Shown: positions 35,789-43,533 of the stretch, in pieces
Numbering within the stretch: the stretch's first letter is position 1
Layout: the number at the start of each line of letters is the position of its first letter
Assembly: GCF_001563265.1 (NCBI RefSeq)
Contig: NZ_CP005083.1
Span: 251,001-315,000 of the forward strand
DNA: 64,000 nt
Source: Sphingobium sp. TKS
GTDB taxonomy: Bacteria > Pseudomonadota > Alphaproteobacteria > Sphingomonadales > Sphingomonadaceae
Direction: 5' to 3'
Notes under the pieces: model-generated
Told to the model about the DNA's origin: nothing
Databases searched by the model: none
What the model saw: only the letters and a program-made list of their open reading frames with translations
Made by a program: the position numbers and the translations under genes

Positions 35789-37135
35789 ATGATGTCAGAG
35801 CCGTTTGACCCCGCTGACACCGACGCATGGATTGCCCATGGTCGAAGCCCGGTACAAGCAGCGGCGCTCGCTGATGCCTGGCGCCGCTTCCCGGACCTTG
35901 CGAACGATTCCCCACTCGATCAGCGCATGGCACGTATGCGCGAGCGTGTCACGGCACTGCGGCCGGTGATGGAAGCGATGGCGCACATGGTCGAGGCGGA
36001 ACGACAGGCCCGCAATTTCGCCTTCACCGCAAGACGAGTCGCCGAGGGACGGGGGGATGATCGCGATCGTGCCATTCTGCGCGCGCGCGATCTCCATGGC
36101 CATGACTGGGATCGATCGGTCCGCTATGCCGATGGCTGGTATGCCGCGCATGCGGGCTGGGATCCCGAATGCCGCAAGCCTGGCCCACTCGATGCGGGCG
36201 CCGAAGCCTATGATCACGGCTTTTGCGATGGTGGCGGCAACCGCGATGACCTCTTCGACACCGCGCGCCGCGCCTTGATGGTGGATCGCACACCAACGTC
36301 TTCGGCCATTTTGCCCGCGCGGCCTCGTCCCAGCGAATGGCTCAAGCCGACTGACGTGCCGCGGCCGGCACGCTGGCATCGTCGCCTCCTCCTGATCGGT
36401 GCGCCCGAAGCCGGACTGGTCGCCGCGCCGGCAAAAACGGCCCTGCTTCGTCCGGCTCTCGATTCCTGCTCGGGCTGCGGGGAGGCGACCATCGTCGTCA
36501 TTTCCGGAGCCGGTTTTCACCCTCTCGATAGAGCCGATACGGCGCTGCCCCTCGGTGGTCCCGAAGCACTGGAGGTACTCGCGTCCGATCGCGCACTCCA
36601 GGCCTGCTTGCGGGCGCTGCTCGGTGATCGCGACTTTGATGACATCCTTGTCGCTGCCCAAGGGTATTATCTGGCTTTGCTCGATGCACATGCTGCAGCG
36701 CTTCCGCTTTGCCGGACAATGGAACGAACGCGGAACACCGCGCTCCAGCAACGGACGCACTTTCGTATCTGGCTCGACCGTGGGTTTCTCGCGGGCCAGA
36801 CGGTCGGGGCAGGCCACATTCGTTGGGGCAAGGCCGTCAATGGCCTGACGGGCCGGCTCGGAGAATTTACGGCCCGTTATGCCGGCAAGCTTCCCCCGCG
36901 CGGCCACCGCATCGTCATCGAAACCGCCGACGGTAAGCCTGCCGCGGGCTTCGTCACGGCGCGAGGCGAGCCATTGGCATGGGAAACCGTCATCGCAAAT
37001 CGCGCCCGTCTGCGCAGCACGATGGCAGCGCGCCTGCGGGCATTCGGCGGTGCAACGCGGCTGGCATGGCCAAGGCCAGCAAACACGTCAATCCAGGGAA
37101 GGAACGATTCTATGGACGCCTCCCGCGCAAGGTAG
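35789..37135 (+). CDS. Hypothetical plasmid protein, C-terminus altered by IS insertion
   Basis: About 448 residues starting MMSEPFDPADTDAWIAHGRS behind AAGGAGA. The N-terminal half is helical with YADGWYAAHAGWDPE and a D/G-rich segment; the middle has a CxxC pair (DSCSGCGEATIVV) and VVISGAGFHPLD; the C-terminus contains HFRIWLDRGFLAGQ. No family recognised. Only the last six codons come from the IS110-type element: without it the frame would read ...GRNDSIR and stop at a TGA overlapping the next ATG (42294). Loss of function is therefore unlikely. Confidence 0.65.
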   Translation: MMSEPFDPADTDAWIAHGRSPVQAAALADAWRRFPDLANDSPLDQRMARMRERVTALRPVMEAMAHMVEAERQARNFAFTARRVAEGRGDDRDRAILRARDLHGHDWDRSVRYADGWYAAHAGWDPECRKPGPLDAGAEAYDHGFCDGGGNRDDLFDTARRALMVDRTPTSSAILPARPRPSEWLKPTDVPRPARWHRRLLLIGAPEAGLVAAPAKTALLRPALDSCSGCGEATIVVISGAGFHPLDRADTALPLGGPEALEVLASDRALQACLRALLGDRDFDDILVAAQGYYLALLDAHAAALPLCRTMERTRNTALQQRTHFRIWLDRGFLAGQTVGAGHIRWGKAVNGLTGRLGEFTARYAGKLPPRGHRIVIETADGKPAAGFVTARGEPLAWETVIANRARLRSTMAARLRAFGGATRLAWPRPANTSIQGRNDSMDASRAR

Positions 37136-37368
37136 TTTCTCGATGTTGCTCCGGCATTGGATGCGTGAATCTATCCGGCCTGTTGATTGAGGTGTTTTCG
37201 CCCCTGGCCATGATGGGAATCCGCGCGGTTCAGTGCCTTTTAAGATGAGCGGCCTCGAGGGCCATCGTTCCTTACAGGCTGTGAAGCGGCGGTCCGTGCC
37301 GTTACACCATCAAGTCTTCACCTCGCATTTGTAACCTCTGATCAGATTGCGGCCCGCTGCCCGAACGG

Positions 37369-38127
37369 TCACGCCATTTTGTAACTTTCGCCGCTTCGCA
37401 ACATCGCCCAGGCCATGCGAGCAGTCTTGTTTGCCATGGCGACGAGTGTCTTGTTGTGGCCTGCCCTTGATTGCAGTTCCTGCGCCCATTTTGAACGCCG
37501 GTCGTCATGCTTGGCGATCCGCAGCAACGCAGACCGTGCACCATGTATCAGCTGGCGCCTCAGGTAATGATTGGCTCTGTTCCCGATACCACCGAGCCTT
37601 GGCTTTCCGCCGGTCGTGTATTGTCGCGGAACCAGTCCAATCCAGGCAGAAAGGGCTCGGCCGGATGCGAAGTGTCGGCCATCGTCAATTGCGGCGATGA
37701 GGGAGGTTGCGACAATCGGTCCTACCCCCGGCAGCGTAGTCAGACGTTTGCAACGATCGTCTCTCCGGCAGATATCAACCAGCATGTCATCCAGAGTGGA
37801 TACTCTGGCATCCAAGTCGCGATACTCCTCGACGAGCTTCAGGAACAGGTCCTTCGCCAAGTGCGATAGTTCGGCAATTTCGATCATCTTGTCGACCTGC
37901 AGCCGGAACCGGGACGCACCTGCCGGCATGACGACGCCATACTCGGCCAAAAGACCACGAGTGTGATTGATCAACGCGGTGCGCTGCACGATCAGTCTGT
38001 CACGCGTTCGGTGCAGAGCTTGCAGATCCTGCTGTTCGACGCTCTTCAGCGGCACGAACCGCATGGTTGGCCTGTTGGCAGCTTCGAAAATGGCTTCGGC
38101 ATCAACCGCATCATTCTTCGATCCCTT
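37369..38127 (-). pseudogene. IS110-family transposase, C-terminal part
   Basis: Begins KGSKNDAVDAEAIFEAANRP, holding the last two Asp of the DEDD site, and continues with TMRFVPLKSVEQQDLQALHR and the C-terminal Transposase_20 domain (LPGVGPIVATSLIAAIDDG, SAWIGLVPRQYTTGGK). It ends normally with KMA. The N-terminal part lies at 41979-42221 on the other side of the RIT element. Together they make an about 335-residue transposase of normal length, now inactive. Confidence 0.9.
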
Positions 38128-38160
38128 CACTAATCATCAGGTTCTCAAAATGCGAAGGAA
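38125..38160 (+). repeat. RIT left terminal inverted repeat
   Basis: 36 bases from CTTCACTAATCATC to ATGCGAAGGAA are perfectly inverted at 41923-41958. The first three bases (CTT) also occur at the right outer border. Confidence 0.92.
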
Positions 38161-38266
38161 TGCGGGCTCGGTGTAGGAAATCCGCGCATTTCTGGCTTGG
38201 ATCGGCAATTTGCTCCGCATTATTTTGCTGCGAACCTCTGCGGTCGTTTGACCAGCAGAGGAGGAA

Positions 38267-39502
38267 TTGATGTTGCAATCCGAGCATGAGCTGCTCACCG
38301 AGCTCAGAGCCATACTGACAAACCAGCGTTACAATCCGACGGTAATCCGAAATCACTGTACCTATGCGCAGGAGTTTCTCGACTATCTCCAGCATCGAGG
38401 AATCTGTGTCACGGACGTGACTGAGGCGCAAGTTGAGCGATATCTGGATTATGCGATCGCGTTATTCCGGAAACGTCGTGGCAGGCATCCCAGCGAGCGC
38501 TGGCACGCAGTTCCGCGATCTGCAATTCACGCGTTGCTACGGCTTGGGCAGGGTCAGTGGCCACCCTCTGAAAAAGTAACATGCGACGCCGATGCGCTGC
38601 GGATTACGATCTGCAATGAATATGAAACCTGGCTTCGTGAGGAGCGTGGCCTTGCCCAGGCCAGCATCGACGCGTTCCTGTGGGAAGCGCGCTACTTCCT
38701 TGCCTGGCAACTCAACCGGTGCGGGGCCGATGGCCTCGAGGCAGTGACCGTGGGTGAAATTGACAGCTACATGGACTTGCGCGGTTCGAAACTGACGCGC
38801 AGTTCTCTGAAATCCACAGCCGAGCGGCTGCGCTCGTTGCTGCGTTACCTGCATTGGACGGCCCGCGTTGCGGAAGACCTGACACCGCATATCATCGCGC
38901 CGCGGCTCTACGCTTACGAAGGGGTGCCGTCGATTTTGGAGCGCGACCAGATCGCCGCGGTTCTGGCAAGTGTGAGCAAGGACAAGACGGCTGCCGGTTT
39001 GCGTGACCACGCGATATTACAGGTCCTCGCCACCTATGGCCTTCGCGCAAGCGAAGTCCGCAACATGCGGATCGAAGACATAGACTGGCGGGCCGAAGTC
39101 ATCCGCGTCCGCCACAATAAAACGCAAGCCTACACGTTCCTGCCATTGATGGGACCGGTTGGCGAAGCGATCCTCGCCTATCTGCGGTCTGGTCGGCCCG
39201 CCACTGATGCCAGGGAACTCTTCATCCGAACGCGCGCGCCCTATTGCAAGCTTGAGAAGATATACAGCCTGATTCGGCAGCGGCTCCGGGATGCCGGCGT
39301 CAAACCCTCAGGCAGGAGCGGGCCTCACATCTTCCGTCACGCTCGTGCGACCGAGTTGCTGCGCGCCGCAGTGTCGAAAAAGGTAATCGGTGATCTGTTG
39401 GGACATCGCTCCGTTGGATCGACGGCGCCCTATCTCAAGCTCGCCACGGAGGATCTGAGAGCCATCGCTCTGGATGTGCCGGGACCGGAGGTGCTGGCAT
39501 GA
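38267..39502 (+). CDS. RIT tyrosine recombinase A
   Basis: 411 residues. The core-binding domain contains YAQEFLDYLQHRGI and a second SAM-like part (NEYETWLREERGLAQASID). The catalytic domain is complete: YGLRASEVRNMR near residue 259, Lys in RHNKTQAYTFLPL, GPHIFRHARATELL near 353, and LGHRSVGSTAPYLKL near 378 with the Tyr. AGAGGAGGAA precedes the ATG. The stop overlaps gene B as ATGA. It should act with B and C on the element ends. Confidence 0.93.
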   Translation: MMLQSEHELLTELRAILTNQRYNPTVIRNHCTYAQEFLDYLQHRGICVTDVTEAQVERYLDYAIALFRKRRGRHPSERWHAVPRSAIHALLRLGQGQWPPSEKVTCDADALRITICNEYETWLREERGLAQASIDAFLWEARYFLAWQLNRCGADGLEAVTVGEIDSYMDLRGSKLTRSSLKSTAERLRSLLRYLHWTARVAEDLTPHIIAPRLYAYEGVPSILERDQIAAVLASVSKDKTAAGLRDHAILQVLATYGLRASEVRNMRIEDIDWRAEVIRVRHNKTQAYTFLPLMGPVGEAILAYLRSGRPATDARELFIRTRAPYCKLEKIYSLIRQRLRDAGVKPSGRSGPHIFRHARATELLRAAVSKKVIGDLLGHRSVGSTAPYLKLATEDLRAIALDVPGPEVLA

Positions 39503-40866
39503 CCTCCCGTTGGCCCGATTCCGATCGCGCGTGCATTGGCCGCTTTGTCTCAAGCCTTGATCTGCGCAATCCCAAAAGCCGCGTCTGCTATCAACAGGTC
39601 CTGCATAGCTTCCAGGATATTGTCGAACGGCATGGAGCGCTCGATCAGCAAGCCCTGCAGGCCTGGTTGCGCGAATTAGCCACTCGCTGGGCGACATCTA
39701 CCCTTCTGCATCGCACCCGAATCATCGACCGGTTCCTCGATCATCTGCTCGCAACCGGGGGGATCGATCACCACCCGGTCAAAGCTCTACGCGAGGCATG
39801 TCATATCAAGCAGTGCATGCCGATCTGGCGCGCGCTGATATCGCGTGATCCAGAACAGGCTCTTGCCAGACTGCGCAAGCCCAAACCGTTCGGCAGCGTG
39901 CTGGGCGAGGCCATGGCCGAACATGTCGCGATGATGCGGCGCAGGGGGTACAAATATACTTCGCAACCCGAGCGGTTCTTGCAGTTCGACCGGTTCCTAC
40001 AGTTGAATCCGCAACTGGAAACCGAGCCGCTGAGCGTTATGATCGATCAATGGGCGGCCACAAAGGGCACCCGCAACCATGCATATGAACGCGAAAACCT
40101 CGAACGTATCTTCGCAAAAATCCTACGGCGCCGCGACCCGTCAGTTCCTCGGCGTCGGCCGGATCCGCGACCCCGGAAAGAGGTGCGCAAGCAGTGGCGC
40201 CAGCCCCATATTTACTCTCCTGGTGACGTTCGGCGAATGCTCGACATTGCCCGTTCGTATCCCTCGCCACGCGCAACCCTTCGACCATTGTGCATCTACA
40301 CCATGCTGTTGCTGGCCTACTGTGCGGGTCTGCGACGCGGAGAACTGGCCCGGCTGGATCTTGGTGACGTTAATCCCCGAGACGGCACCATCACGGTTCG
40401 GCAGACCAAGTTCTTCAAGACCCGAATCCTGCCGCTCCCCGACAGTGTGATGAACGAGTTGCGGACCTACATCGCAGCCCGACGTCGGGCTGGTGCATCG
40501 CAGGATCCGCACTCCGCCCTGTTCTGGCACGTCCAGGGTAGGTCCCGCTACACGCCCGAAATGATAACCTGGGTGCTTACAGACGTCATACGTCGCGCCG
40601 GGTTGAAGCCATTGCAGGGGCACGACGGACCTCGCGTTCATGATCTTCGGCACTCGATGGTCGTGAACCGCATCCTTGAATGGTACCGTCTGGGGATCAA
40701 CCCGCAGGATCGGCTGCCGTTCCTCGCGACCTACCTCGGACATCGAGATATCAACTCCACGCTGGTCTACATCACCGTTACGCAGGATCTGCTGCATCTC
40801 GCGAACGAACGCTTCAGGGCCCTGGGCGCGCCATGCCTCAATCCTGAACGGGAGGTGCGGCCATGA
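39499..40866 (+). CDS. RIT tyrosine recombinase B
   Basis: 455 residues, the longest of the three. Catalytic blocks: CAGLRRGELARLDL near residue 276, Lys in QTKFFKTRILPLP, VHDLRHSMVVNR near 380 and YLGHRDINSTLVYITVT near 413. An N-terminal helical domain with WATSTLLHRTRIIDRFLDHL precedes an Arg-rich linker (PSVPRRRPDPRPRKEVRKQW). All five catalytic positions are kept. It overlaps genes A and C by ATGA, so the three are translated in step. Confidence 0.93.
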   Translation: MTSRWPDSDRACIGRFVSSLDLRNPKSRVCYQQVLHSFQDIVERHGALDQQALQAWLRELATRWATSTLLHRTRIIDRFLDHLLATGGIDHHPVKALREACHIKQCMPIWRALISRDPEQALARLRKPKPFGSVLGEAMAEHVAMMRRRGYKYTSQPERFLQFDRFLQLNPQLETEPLSVMIDQWAATKGTRNHAYERENLERIFAKILRRRDPSVPRRRPDPRPRKEVRKQWRQPHIYSPGDVRRMLDIARSYPSPRATLRPLCIYTMLLLAYCAGLRRGELARLDLGDVNPRDGTITVRQTKFFKTRILPLPDSVMNELRTYIAARRRAGASQDPHSALFWHVQGRSRYTPEMITWVLTDVIRRAGLKPLQGHDGPRVHDLRHSMVVNRILEWYRLGINPQDRLPFLATYLGHRDINSTLVYITVTQDLLHLANERFRALGAPCLNPEREVRP

Positions 40867-41867
40867 GCAGGACCAATCCATTCCCGGAACTGATGCGCGC
40901 ATTCTTCTACGAATGGCTCGTTGAGCAGCGCAATGCGTCGGTCAACACGGTCCGTTCCTACCGCGACACTTGGCGGCTCTTCCTCCGGTTCGTCGCTGAT
41001 CGCGCGGAAAAGAAGGTTGCGATGATCTCGCTGGCCGATCTGACTGCCGCGCAGGTCACGGCGTTCCTGAGGCACGCCGAGCACGAGCGCGGTGGTACGA
41101 TCGGTACCCGCAACTGCCGGCTTGCTGCAATCCGCAGCTTCTTCAACTTCGTGGCTACCAGGGATCCCGCATCGATCGCGCAATGCGTCGAAATCCTCAA
41201 CATCCCGATCAAGCGGGCGCCGGTATCGGAACCCTGCTATCTGGATCCGCCGGAAGTGGCGGCGATCCTTGCCCAGCCAGACCAATCGACCCTAAAAGGC
41301 ATGCGCGACCATGCGTTGCTCTCGTTCCTCTACAACAGCGGCGCGCGAATACAGGAAGCGCTCGATGTGTGCCCCGAAGCGATCCGGTTCGATAGTCCCA
41401 GTTGCGTCCGACTTATGGGCAAGGGCCGAAAAGAGCGCATCTGCCCGCTTTGGCCGGAAACCGTACTGTTGCTGGAAAGGCTGCTTGACCGGCAGCCGCG
41501 AGCACCAGACCAGCGGCTGTTCGTTAACCGCTACGGCGAGCCGCTCAGCGCTTCGGGCGTCCGGTTCAAGCTTGCCGCCTATGTGAAGGCGGCGGCTGAA
41601 ACCATGCCGTCGCTTCAAACAAAGCACGTAACGCCTCACAGCTTCCGCCACGCGACCGCCGTCCACCTTGTATCGGCGGGCGTGGACATCACGGTCATCC
41701 GCAGTTGGCTTGGACATGTGAGTCTCGACACCACCAATCACTATGCCAAGGCCAATCTGGAAACGAAGCGGAAGGCGCTGGAGCAGGTCGCCGTGCCGTC
41801 GGCGACGGGGCGTTCACCATCCTGGAAACGCGATACGAGCCTGCTCGCCTGGCTTGATACGCTGTAA
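40863..41867 (+). CDS. RIT tyrosine recombinase C
   Basis: 334 residues, XerC/D-like in size. Core-binding domain: AFFYEWLVEQRNASVNTVRS. Catalytic blocks: NSGARIQEALDV near residue 159, Lys in GKGRKERICPLW, TPHSFRHATAVHL near 258 and WLGHVSLDTTNHYAKAN near 283. Its stop codon lies in the inner inverted 11-mer near the element's right end. Confidence 0.93.
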   Translation: MSRTNPFPELMRAFFYEWLVEQRNASVNTVRSYRDTWRLFLRFVADRAEKKVAMISLADLTAAQVTAFLRHAEHERGGTIGTRNCRLAAIRSFFNFVATRDPASIAQCVEILNIPIKRAPVSEPCYLDPPEVAAILAQPDQSTLKGMRDHALLSFLYNSGARIQEALDVCPEAIRFDSPSCVRLMGKGRKERICPLWPETVLLLERLLDRQPRAPDQRLFVNRYGEPLSASGVRFKLAAYVKAAAETMPSLQTKHVTPHSFRHATAVHLVSAGVDITVIRSWLGHVSLDTTNHYAKANLETKRKALEQVAVPSATGRSPSWKRDTSLLAWLDTL

Positions 41868-41922
41868 AATAATGCGAAGGAGTGTTGGGCAGAAACGCCG
41901 ATAATCGGCCGATCTGTCCACG

Positions 41923-41978
41923 TTCCTTCGCATTTTGAGAACCTGATGATTAGTGAAGTAATGCTCACCTATCCATTA
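41923..41978 (-). repeat. RIT right terminal inverted repeat with extra 20 bases
   Basis: Bases 41923-41958 are the perfect inverse of the left repeat. The following bases to 41978 include AAGTAATG, a 10-base spacer CTCACCTATC (41964-41973) and CATTA. Joined to CTT and the left end they complete a perfect 41-bp inverted repeat around the spacer. Confidence 0.88.
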
Positions 41979-42221
41979 CTTGACGAATGGCTTGACGAAA
42001 CGCGGATGGATCAGGCGAACGGCATAACTCAGCGCCTCGAAGACGCGGCCCCAGTGGTGTGAACTGGCGCAGGCTTCCATCGCGACCGACTGCGGTTGCA
42101 ATCTGGTCACCGCATCGACCAGCTTTGCCCTGCTAACCTTCCGCGAGATTACCTCACCTTCGCAAGTGATCCCGTAGATGTGAAAAGACTGCTTGCCCAA
42201 ATCGATCGCTAGCATTTGCAT
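41979..42221 (-). pseudogene. IS110-family transposase, N-terminal part
   Basis: Begins MQMLAIDLGKQSFHIYG with the first Asp of the DEDD (RuvC-like) site and reads VAMEACASSHHWGR with the Glu. It ends at RFVKPFVK, where the RIT element enters and gives an immediate TAA. The next residues of the family (GSKNDAVDAEA) are found at 38127. Confidence 0.9.
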
Positions 42222-42293
42222 GTGATGAACTCCTCTTCCCGGTCGCTGTGGCAACATGCTCGGCCCGCTTGCGGGAGGCGTCCATCCCATAAG

Positions 42294-42533
42294 ATGAAAA
42301 TCCGAAAGGTGACTATTGGCGTCACGCTGTTGATGCATGACAGCGATGAGGATCGCCTCTCGACCATGAGCCTCGCCCGTATCGGCGAGGAAATGGACTT
42401 CGGTGACATGGTTGGCGCCTTCGCCATCACATCCGCCGACGATGTCCCACCCCATGCCCTGCAGGCTGAACTCACCGCGCTCGGCAACGACGGCACCTTC
42501 TTTGACGACAGGATGGAGCACGCAGATGACTGA
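42294..42533 (+). CDS. Small hypothetical protein
   Basis: 79 residues starting MKIRKVTIGVTLLMHDSDED, with FGDMVGAFAITSADDVPP in the middle and an acidic end. The IS110-type element ends three bases before its ATG, so its natural ribosome-binding site (GGAAGGAACG, now at 37096) is cut off. Before the insertion it overlapped the stop of the gene ending near 37113. Function unknown. Confidence 0.6.
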   Translation: MKIRKVTIGVTLLMHDSDEDRLSTMSLARIGEEMDFGDMVGAFAITSADDVPPHALQAELTALGNDGTFFDDRMEHADD

Positions 42534-42801
42534 CGGATCGTCCATGACGAAAGCATGCACAGTCGCCGCAGTGCTGTGCGAGTTGCTCGAGACCCACATG
42601 CAGGCATGCGACGTGGGAGGGCGGCCGTCAGGGGATCACCACCATCATATCGTCTCGGCTGTGCATGGAACCCGTGCTGACGTGGAAATCCTCTCCAGCT
42701 GTGAAAATGAAGACGGTGTCGAGATCGGGTTGACGCTCAATGATGGCGCCACCTTCCGGATACAGGTTGAGAGCCTGTCCGCATCTCCTGGTCAGGAATA
42801 G
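42526..42801 (+). CDS. Small hypothetical protein
   Basis: 91 residues starting MTDGSSMTKACTVAAVLCEL, overlapping the previous gene by eight bases. The end GVEIGLTLNDGATFRIQVES looks like a small beta domain. No family recognised. Part of a row of four small genes reading the same way. Confidence 0.6.
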   Translation: MTDGSSMTKACTVAAVLCELLETHMQACDVGGRPSGDHHHHIVSAVHGTRADVEILSSCENEDGVEIGLTLNDGATFRIQVESLSASPGQE

Positions 42802-42805
42802 CCCC

Positions 42806-42976
42806 ATGACCGAGGACGAATTCGATCAACTCGTTGATGATGCGACGCATGCAGTCAACAATCTAATCCCGGATCTCTATCTCGACGGCATGGGCGACAC
42901 TGCCCATAGCGGTGTGCTTTACGCGATCAATGATGCCCTCAGCACTATATTGCGGGACGTCATCGAACCCCGCTGA
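42806..42976 (+). CDS. Very small hypothetical protein
   Basis: 56 residues beginning MTEDEFDQLVDDATHAVNNL, predicted helical and acidic. It starts four bases after the previous stop. An AGGAATAG lies ahead of the ATG. No function can be read from it. Confidence 0.55.
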   Translation: MTEDEFDQLVDDATHAVNNLIPDLYLDGMGDTAHSGVLYAINDALSTILRDVIEPR

Positions 42977-43074
42977 TGACTTCGGCCTCGATCGGGGCTG
43001 ACGATGTCGGCCGTGCGCCAAGGCATCTGGGCCTGTCACCCGCGATCATTCCAATGCCTCAAAGGGAGATCAGC

Positions 43075-43341
43075 ATGTCTGCGCCAACCCATTTCGTTCA
43101 CGTCTATGCCACCGTGCGCGTCAAACTGGGCGTGACCGCACATGACCAGTTTGCAGCAATGAAGGAGGCAGATCGCCTTCTCTTTGCCAACGGTTTCGGT
43201 GTTCGTCTGATTCCGAGTGCTACAGGAGTGCTTGAAGCGGACTACGCCGAAGAAGTGTCCGGCTATCTTGTCGACGAAGCGGGCGACCACGAATACGACC
43301 GGAGCCGGACCTATGCTGCCGATGGTGCACCCATTTCGTGA
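43075..43341 (+). CDS. Small hypothetical protein
   Basis: 88 residues starting MSAPTHFVHVYATVRVKLGV behind GGGAG. It contains GVTAHDQFAAMKEADRLLFA and ATGVLEADYAEEVSGYLVDE, a compact alpha/beta pattern seen in many small plasmid proteins. Function unknown. It is the last gene before the metal block. Confidence 0.65.
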   Translation: MSAPTHFVHVYATVRVKLGVTAHDQFAAMKEADRLLFANGFGVRLIPSATGVLEADYAEEVSGYLVDEAGDHEYDRSRTYAADGAPIS

Positions 43342-43387
43342 AATATGTCACGCTGCGAGGCCTGACACTATCGAATTTGGGTAATGC

Positions 43388-43405
43388 TCGTCAGGCTTTC
43401 GTCAG
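43388..43405 (+). promoter_or_regulatory. Tandem regulator box 1
   Basis: TCGTCAGGCTTTCGTCAG: two CGTCAG words with an 11-bp period, 129 bp before the flavocytochrome gene. The same arrangement occurs at 49064 and 51640. Direct repeats one helical turn apart are typical OmpR/PhoB-family binding sites. Confidence 0.65.
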
Positions 43406-43533
43406 ACTTGTCGGCGATGTTCGCATGCGCCGAGCAAGGGGTTCTGCCTTCTTGTCCGAAATCAATCCCACAGCTGGGCCGATCGCTACAGGGCGAAGGG
43501 AACAATTGACGCAAGGGCCGGACAAGGATCGAA

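Larger units (their letters stand above)
38128..41978. mobile_element. RIT (recombinase-in-trio) element
   Basis: A 3.85-kb element with three tyrosine recombinase genes overlapping by four bases each and 36-bp perfect terminal inverted repeats. An inner pair of inverted 11-mers (CGCATTATTTT at 38216-38226 and its inverse at 41866-41876) lies further in. It is inserted in the IS110-type transposase gene at codon AAG, with CTT at both borders. The right end extends 20 bases beyond its terminal repeat (23 beyond the left-end equivalent). Size and layout agree with published RIT elements as I recall them. Confidence 0.9.
37114..42290 (-). mobile_element. IS110/IS1111-type element, split by a RIT element
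   Basis: About 1.3 kb of IS110-type sequence surrounds a 3.85-kb RIT insertion. A 13-15-bp inverted match (GGACGCCTCCCGC) lies flush at the left end and seven bases inside the right end, like the unequal subterminal repeats of the IS1111 subgroup. Deleting bases 37114-42290 rejoins TCTAT with AAGATGA and recreates an ATGA stop-start overlap between the two flanking genes, which fixes the borders. The transposase is in two pieces. Confidence 0.75.

Noticed and set aside
35542..35808. 88-codon frame between two hypothetical genes
   Set aside because: The second half degenerates into Arg/Pro/Cys-rich sequence and overlaps the next gene.
38267..41867. Integron interpretation of the recombinase genes
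   Set aside because: Neither trio has attC-like repeats or gene cassettes; both have paired ends and ATGA-coupled recombinases.
42216..42293. Upstream extension of the small gene at 42294
   Set aside because: The extension would be translated from the IS110-type element; the rebuilt junction shows the original start at 42294.
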